This document shows, in pieces, positions 4,900 to 9,130 of a stretch of DNA of 9,130 nt; positions within the stretch are counted from its first letter, which is position 1; every line of letters begins with the position of its first letter. Source of the DNA: an uncultured Eubacteriales bacterium (GTDB lineage Bacteria; Bacillota_A; Clostridia; Christensenellales; Aristaeellaceae); NCBI GenBank assembly GCA_900313545.1, contig OMRS01000150.1, positions 1 to 9,130 of the forward strand, given 5' to 3'. Below the pieces are notes generated by a model that saw nothing but the letters and a program-made list of their open reading frames with translations, was not told the origin of the DNA and ran no database searches. The position numbers and the translations under genes were made by a program.

Positions 4900-7824
4900 A
4901 TGATGGACAACATCGTCATCCGTGGCGCACGGATGCATAATCTGAAAAATGTTACGCTGACCATTCCCAGAAACAGGCTGGTGGTGTTTACCGGCCTTTC
5001 CGGCTCGGGCAAGAGCTCTCTGGCTTTTGATACGCTGTATGCCGAAGGTCAGCGGCGGTATGTGGAATCTCTTTCCAGCTATGCCCGGCAGTTTCTCGGG
5101 CAGATGGAGAAACCGGACGTGGATGCCATTGAGGGTCTGAGCCCGGCGATTTCCATCGATCAGAAGACGACAAGCCGCAATCCCCGTTCCACGGTGGGCA
5201 CCGTGACGGAGATCCACGATTATTACCGTCTGCTCTGGGCCAGGACGGGTGTTCCTCACTGTCCCAACTGCGGACGGGAAATCCGCCAGCAGACGGTGGA
5301 CGAAATGGTGGATACGGTGGAGAAACAGCCCGAGGGAACCCGCATGCAGATCCTCTCTCCCGTGATCCGGGCGAAGAAGGGCGAGCACAGGAAGGTCTTT
5401 GAGGATGCCCGCAAGGGCGGGTTTGTCCGGGTGCGGGTGGACGGCGAACTGTATGAGCTCGAAGAGGCGCCCGAGCTGGACAAGAAGAAGAAGCATACGA
5501 TTGAGCTGGTTGTGGACCGCCTGATCAACCGTCCCGGCCGGGATTTTGAAAAGCGGCTGGCGGACTCCATTGAGACGGCGACCAAACAGTCCGGCGGCCT
5601 TGTGCTGGTGGATCTGTTTGACAAGGGCGAGCTCATGTTTTCCATGAACTATGCCTGTCCGGACTGCGGCATCTCCATTGAGGAGCTCAGCCCGCGCATG
5701 TTCTCCTTCAACAGTCCCTTCGGCGCCTGCCCCCACTGTTCCGGTCTGGGCATGCTGCGCAAAATCTCCCCGGACACGATTCTGCCCGATCGGAATCTTT
5801 CCATCCGGGAGGGCGCCATCCATGCCATGGGCTTCGGGAGTGCGGACGGAGACGGCATGTCGGGCGCCTTCATGGAGGCGCTCGGCAAACGATACGGGTT
5901 TACAATGGATACGAAGATCCGGGATTTTTCGGAGGAAGCGCTGCATGCCGTGCTGTACGGCACGGACGGGGAAAAGATCGGCGTCAACTATGCTTCCGCA
6001 TACGGCAGCCGGGTCTATGAGACGGCGTTTGAAGGCATTATCCCGGTCATGGAGAGGCGGTATCAGGAAACCACCTCTGAAAACATGAAGGAAGCCTACG
6101 AGGAGTACATGACGGATGAGCCCTGTTCCTACTGCAAAGGACAGCGTCTGAAACCGGAAACCCTGGGCGTGACGGTGGCGGGACAGAACATTGCCGAGGT
6201 TTCGGACCTCAGCGTGCGCGCTTCCCAGGCCTTTTTCGGAAGCCTGCCGGAGAAGCTCTCGGAACGGGACAGGATGATCGCTGCCCCGATTCTCCGAGAA
6301 ATCGGCAGCCGTCTGAAGTTCCTGGACGATGTGGGTCTGGGCTACCTGACCCTGTCCCGGGGTGCCGCGACGCTCTCGGGCGGCGAGGCGCAGCGCATCC
6401 GGCTCGCGACGCAGATCGGATCTGCGCTCATGGGCGTCCTGTACATTCTGGACGAGCCGTCCATCGGCCTGCACCAGCGGGACAATCAGAAGCTGATTGA
6501 CACCCTGAAGCGCATGCGGGACCTGGGCAACTCCGTGGTCGTGGTGGAGCATGACGAGGATACCATGCGGGCTGCGGACCATATCGTGGATGTAGGCCCG
6601 CGGGCCGGCGTGCACGGCGGCGAGATCGTTGCGCAGGGGACCGTGGAAGACATTGAGGCGTGCGAAGAAAGCCTGACAGGCCAGTATCTGTCGGGAAAAA
6701 AGTACATTCCCCTGCCGCCCGCGCGGCGGGAACCGGCGGGGTATCTCACCATCCACGGCGCCCGGGAGCACAATCTCAAGGATGTGGATGTGCAGATCCC
6801 TCTGGGGGTCTTCTGCGTGGTGACAGGCGTGTCCGGCTCGGGCAAGAGCAGCCTGGTCAACGAGATCATCTACAAGCATCTGGCCAGGGAGCTGAATCGG
6901 GCAAAGACGCGCCCGGGCAGCTTCGATTCCATGGAGGGGCAGGAGAAGCTGGACAAGATCATCATGATCGATCAGAGTCCCATTGGCCGCACGCCCCGCA
7001 GCAATCCAGCGACCTATACAGGCCTGTTTGACCAGATTCGGAAGATTTTCGCCCAGACGCCGGAGGCCAAGGCAAGAGGCTACAAGGAAAACCGGTTCTC
7101 CTTCAACGTCAAGGGCGGCCGGTGCGAAGCCTGTCAGGGCGACGGACTGGTGAAGATCGAGATGAATTTCCTGCCGGACATCTATGTGCCCTGCGAGGTC
7201 TGCAGCGGCAGGCGATACAACCGGGAAACCCTGGAGGTTGCCTACAAGGGAAAGAACATCTATGAGATCCTGGAGATGACGGTGGAGGAGGCCCTGGGCT
7301 TTTTTGAAGCATATCCCTCCATTGAGCGCAAACTGGAAACCCTGTCGGATGTGGGCCTGGGCTACATGAAGCTGGGGCAGAGCGCCACGACGCTCTCGGG
7401 CGGCGAGGCACAGCGCGTCAAGCTGGCCACGGAACTCTCCCGGCGGGCGACCGGCAGCACGATCTATGTGCTGGACGAGCCGACCACCGGTCTGCATGCC
7501 GAGGATGTATCCAGCCTGATCCGGGTGCTGCAGCGCCTGACGGAAACCGGCAACTCGGTGCTGGTGATCGAGCACAATCTGGACGTGATCAAGGTGGCGG
7601 ACCGGATCATTGACCTGGGGCCGGAGGGCGGCGACGCCGGCGGCAGGATTGTCTGCTGCGGCACGCCCGAGGAAGTGGCGCAGTGCGAGGCTTCCTTTAC
7701 AGGACAATTCCTGAAGCCCGTCCTGGAGCGCACCCGGGCGCTTATGACGACCCGGTCCGATGAGAAAAACACCCGGAAGGCGAAAAAGACCCGGACCGCC
7801 GGGACCGGCGAAGGCAGGAACTGA
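4900..7824 (+). CDS. uvrA: Excinuclease ABC subunit A
   Basis: UvrA is the damage-sensing ATPase of nucleotide excision repair. As a dimer it finds bulky lesions and loads UvrB. The protein is full length (974 residues; the family is about 940-960) with two ABC ATPase halves. Half one has Walker [10 protein letters not shown] at 32-40 (Lys38), a zinc module with Cys253, 256, 277 and 280, signature LSGGEAQR from 492, and Walker B LDEPS with Asp518/Glu519. Half two has Walker [10 protein letters not shown] with Lys649, the DNA-binding zinc finger Cys742, 745, 765 and 768, signature LSGGEAQR from 832, and Walker B Asp859/Glu860. The last 30 or so residues form a basic, probably disordered tail. 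AAAGGA lies 12 nt before the ATG at 4900; an ATG follows at 4903 and could also be used. uvrB is not adjacent, though the two are often paired. The gene may share the rsmA-dut transcript. Confidence 0.98.
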   Translation: MMDNIVIRGARMHNLKNVTLTIPRNRLVVFTGLSGSGKSSLAFDTLYAEGQRRYVESLSSYARQFLGQMEKPDVDAIEGLSPAISIDQKTTSRNPRSTVGTVTEIHDYYRLLWARTGVPHCPNCGREIRQQTVDEMVDTVEKQPEGTRMQILSPVIRAKKGEHRKVFEDARKGGFVRVRVDGELYELEEAPELDKKKKHTIELVVDRLINRPGRDFEKRLADSIETATKQSGGLVLVDLFDKGELMFSMNYACPDCGISIEELSPRMFSFNSPFGACPHCSGLGMLRKISPDTILPDRNLSIREGAIHAMGFGSADGDGMSGAFMEALGKRYGFTMDTKIRDFSEEALHAVLYGTDGEKIGVNYASAYGSRVYETAFEGIIPVMERRYQETTSENMKEAYEEYMTDEPCSYCKGQRLKPETLGVTVAGQNIAEVSDLSVRASQAFFGSLPEKLSERDRMIAAPILREIGSRLKFLDDVGLGYLTLSRGAATLSGGEAQRIRLATQIGSALMGVLYILDEPSIGLHQRDNQKLIDTLKRMRDLGNSVVVVEHDEDTMRAADHIVDVGPRAGVHGGEIVAQGTVEDIEACEESLTGQYLSGKKYIPLPPARREPAGYLTIHGAREHNLKDVDVQIPLGVFCVVTGVSGSGKSSLVNEIIYKHLARELNRAKTRPGSFDSMEGQEKLDKIIMIDQSPIGRTPRSNPATYTGLFDQIRKIFAQTPEAKARGYKENRFSFNVKGGRCEACQGDGLVKIEMNFLPDIYVPCEVCSGRRYNRETLEVAYKGKNIYEILEMTVEEALGFFEAYPSIERKLETLSDVGLGYMKLGQSATTLSGGEAQRVKLATELSRRATGSTIYVLDEPTTGLHAEDVSSLIRVLQRLTETGNSVLVIEHNLDVIKVADRIIDLGPEGGDAGGRIVCCGTPEEVAQCEASFTGQFLKPVLERTRALMTTRSDEKNTRKAKKTRTAGTGEGRN

Positions 7825-7869
7825 CGAGAATTCTGCGCAAATCTGAAGAAAACACAGAAAAAACAAAGA

Positions 7870-7898
7870 TTGACGTTGTGCATCACTCATGATACACT
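7870..7898 (+). promoter_or_regulatory. Predicted promoter of the isomerase gene
   Basis: TTGACG (7870-7875) and TACACT (7893-7898) are separated by 17 bp, with TG one base before the -10 (TGATACACT), an extended -10. Transcription should begin near 7905, giving a leader of about 63 nt. No hairpin terminator is visible between the uvrA stop and this promoter, so some read-through from uvrA is possible. Confidence 0.8.
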
Positions 7899-7904
7899 CT
7901 TAAA

Positions 7905-7919
7905 GAACAGTATGTGTTC
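7905..7919. promoter_or_regulatory. 15-bp palindrome at the isomerase start of transcription, probable operator
   Basis: GAACA-GTATG-TGTTC has perfect 5-bp arms and begins at the predicted first transcribed base, where a bound repressor would block RNA polymerase. Overlapping its end is a direct repeat, TTCGATTAT (7917-7925) and TTCGATGAT (7929-7937), 12 bp apart. The arms resemble a LexA box, but the 7-bp gap between GAAC and GTTC is wrong for LexA (4 bp). A sugar-responsive regulator is a reasonable inference. Confidence 0.5.
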
Positions 7920-7953
7920 GATTATCTCTTCGATGATAGGCACAAAACCGAAT

Positions 7954-7958
7954 GGAGG
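7954..7958 (+). promoter_or_regulatory. Ribosome binding site of the isomerase gene
   Basis: GGAGG stands 9 nt before the ATG at 7968. An ATG at 7961 lies only 2 nt after the site and is in another frame, so 7968 is the start. Confidence 0.85.
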
Positions 7959-7967
7959 CAATGCATT

Positions 7968-9130
7968 ATGAGCAATATCCCTGTTGTGAAACTGGGTTTG
8001 GTGGCAGTTTCACGCGACTGTTTCCCCATCACCCTGAGTGAGAAGCGCCGGGGTGCCATCGCTGCCCTGTGTGCGGAAAAGCAGCTCCCGATTGTTGAGA
8101 TCAAGAAGACGGTCGAGAATGAGAAGGACATGCTGGCAGCTGTGGAAGAGCTCAAGGCCAACGAATGCAACGCGGCTGTGGTTTTCCTGGGCAACTTCGG
8201 TCCCGAAACGCCCGAGACCCTCATCGCCAAGAACTTTGACGGTCCCGTCATGTTCGTGGCTGCCGCCGAAGGCGACGGCGACATGATCAACGGCCGCGGC
8301 GATGCCTACTGCGGCATGCTGAACTGCTCCTACAACCTGGGCATGCGGCACCTGAAGGGCTACATCCCCGAGGCTCCCGTGGGAACCGCCGCTGAGCTCG
8401 TGGACCGCATCGCCGAGTTCATCCCGATCGCCCGCGTGATCGTCGGCCTGAAGAACCTCAAGATTATCACCTTCGGACCCCGGCCGCAGGACTTCTTCGC
8501 CTGCAACGCCCCCATCAAGGGCCTGTACGAGCTGGGCATCGAAATTGAGGAGAACAGCGAGCTGGACCTGCTGGTCAGCTACAAGGAGCATGCCGGCGAC
8601 AAGCGCATCCCCGACGTCTGCAAGGACATGAAGAAGGAGATGGGCAAAGGCAAGTACTACGAAGACATGCTCGAGCGGATGGCTCAGTTTGAACTGACGC
8701 TGCTCGACTGGGCAGAGAACCACAAGGGGGCCCGGAAGTATGTGGCCTTCGCGGACAAGTGCTGGCCCGCGTTCCCGTCCCAGTTCGGATTCGAGCCCTG
8801 CTACGTGAACAGCCGGCTGGCTTCCCGCGGGATGCCCGTTTCCTGCGAAGTGGACATCTACGGCTGCCTGAGCGAGTACATCGGCGCGTGCCTGACGGGC
8901 GACGCCGTGACCCTGCTGGACATCAACAACAGCGTGCCGGAATACATCTACGACAAGGAAATCGACGGCTGGTTCGACTATCAGCTGCATGACACGTTCA
9001 TGGGCTTCCACTGCGGCAACACCCCGAGCTGCAAGATGTGCAAGGACCGCGCGATCAAGTATCAGCTGATCCAGCACCGCCTGCTCGAGCCCGAAGGAAG
9101 CGATCCGGACTTCACCCGCGGCACCCTCGA
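7968..9130 (+). CDS. L-fucose/L-arabinose isomerase family protein, 3' end beyond the window
   Basis: This family interconverts aldoses and ketoses with a bound divalent metal, usually manganese. The 387 codons present cover roughly the first four fifths of an enzyme of about 490 residues. Family blocks seen include the N-terminal KLGLVAVSRDCFP, LGNFGPETPETL, NGRGDAYCGM, FGPRPQDFFACNAPIKGLYELG and the late DTFMGFHCGNTPSC. Glu294 (SCEVDIYG) and Asp318 (LLDINN) are 24 residues apart, the same spacing as the metal ligands Glu337 and Asp361 of E. coli FucI. The third ligand, a C-terminal histidine, lies beyond the window. The protein is rich in cysteine (about 15), including CGNTPSCKMC near the right edge. 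There is no signal peptide, so it is cytoplasmic. Substrate cannot be told from sequence: fucose, arabinose or another aldose are all possible, so no symbol is given. It has its own promoter and probably begins a sugar-use operon. Confidence 0.85.
   Translation, partial: MSNIPVVKLGLVAVSRDCFPITLSEKRRGAIAALCAEKQLPIVEIKKTVENEKDMLAAVEELKANECNAAVVFLGNFGPETPETLIAKNFDGPVMFVAAAEGDGDMINGRGDAYCGMLNCSYNLGMRHLKGYIPEAPVGTAAELVDRIAEFIPIARVIVGLKNLKIITFGPRPQDFFACNAPIKGLYELGIEIEENSELDLLVSYKEHAGDKRIPDVCKDMKKEMGKGKYYEDMLERMAQFELTLLDWAENHKGARKYVAFADKCWPAFPSQFGFEPCYVNSRLASRGMPVSCEVDIYGCLSEYIGACLTGDAVTLLDINNSVPEYIYDKEIDGWFDYQLHDTFMGFHCGNTPSCKMCKDRAIKYQLIQHRLLEPEGSDPDFTRGTL

Noticed and set aside
4732..7890. A 1052-codon open frame on the minus strand opposite uvrA
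   Set aside because: It mirrors uvrA almost exactly, has no binding site or promoter, and its translation is rich in His, Arg, Gly and Leu with no known domain. Long antisense frames are expected opposite GC-biased genes.
7905..7919. LexA box at the isomerase promoter
   Set aside because: The GAAC and GTTC half-sites are 7 bp apart rather than the 4 bp of Gram-positive LexA boxes, and a sugar isomerase is not an SOS gene.
8010..9077. A 355-codon minus-strand frame opposite the isomerase
   Set aside because: The plus strand encodes a recognisable isomerase with ordered family blocks; the antisense frame has no signals or similarity.

Overview
The window looks like ordinary chromosomal DNA from a fairly GC-rich member of the Bacillota (Firmicutes). 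Support for this is the strong AGGAGG-type ribosome binding sites, the GTG and TTG starts, promoters close to the sigma-70/sigma-A consensus with 17-bp spacers, an aminopeptidase C of the kind found in lactobacilli and their relatives, and a dUTPase of the Gram-positive type. Erysipelotrichia-like bacteria would fit, but the sequence alone does not settle the class. I see no phage genes, transposase, CRISPR array, rRNA or tRNA.

Layout. 1-985 (minus) is recA without its last codons, started by GTG. It has its own extended -10 promoter, and upstream lies an AT-rich block (about 1046-1107) with a three-copy TTTCCAA array. A clean intrinsic terminator (1108-1133, minus) closes the next gene, a small unrecognised 109-aa protein on the minus strand (1152-1481, TTG start). 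That gene and pepC (1653-2981, plus) diverge from back-to-back promoters whose -35 boxes lie only 5 bp apart. After pepC comes a 439-bp stretch without a convincing gene. It holds two GC hairpins, a good promoter and three abutting small hairpins, and leads into rsmA (3421-4287). dut (4274-4753, GTG start) overlaps the end of rsmA by 14 bp. After a 146-bp gap, uvrA (4900-7824) runs to full length. A separate promoter with a 15-bp palindrome at its predicted start drives a fucose/arabinose isomerase-family gene (from 7968) that runs off the right edge.

How the genes relate. Much of the window serves genome and information maintenance: recombination and SOS (RecA), nucleotide-excision damage recognition (UvrA), keeping uracil out of DNA (Dut) and 16S rRNA dimethylation (RsmA). 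PepC recycles peptides, and the final gene probably begins a sugar-use locus under its own control. The genes are well-known families. The parts worth a second look are in the non-coding gaps: the recA upstream array, the shared divergent promoter region, the structured rsmA leader and the isomerase operator. I found no convincing undescribed multi-gene system.
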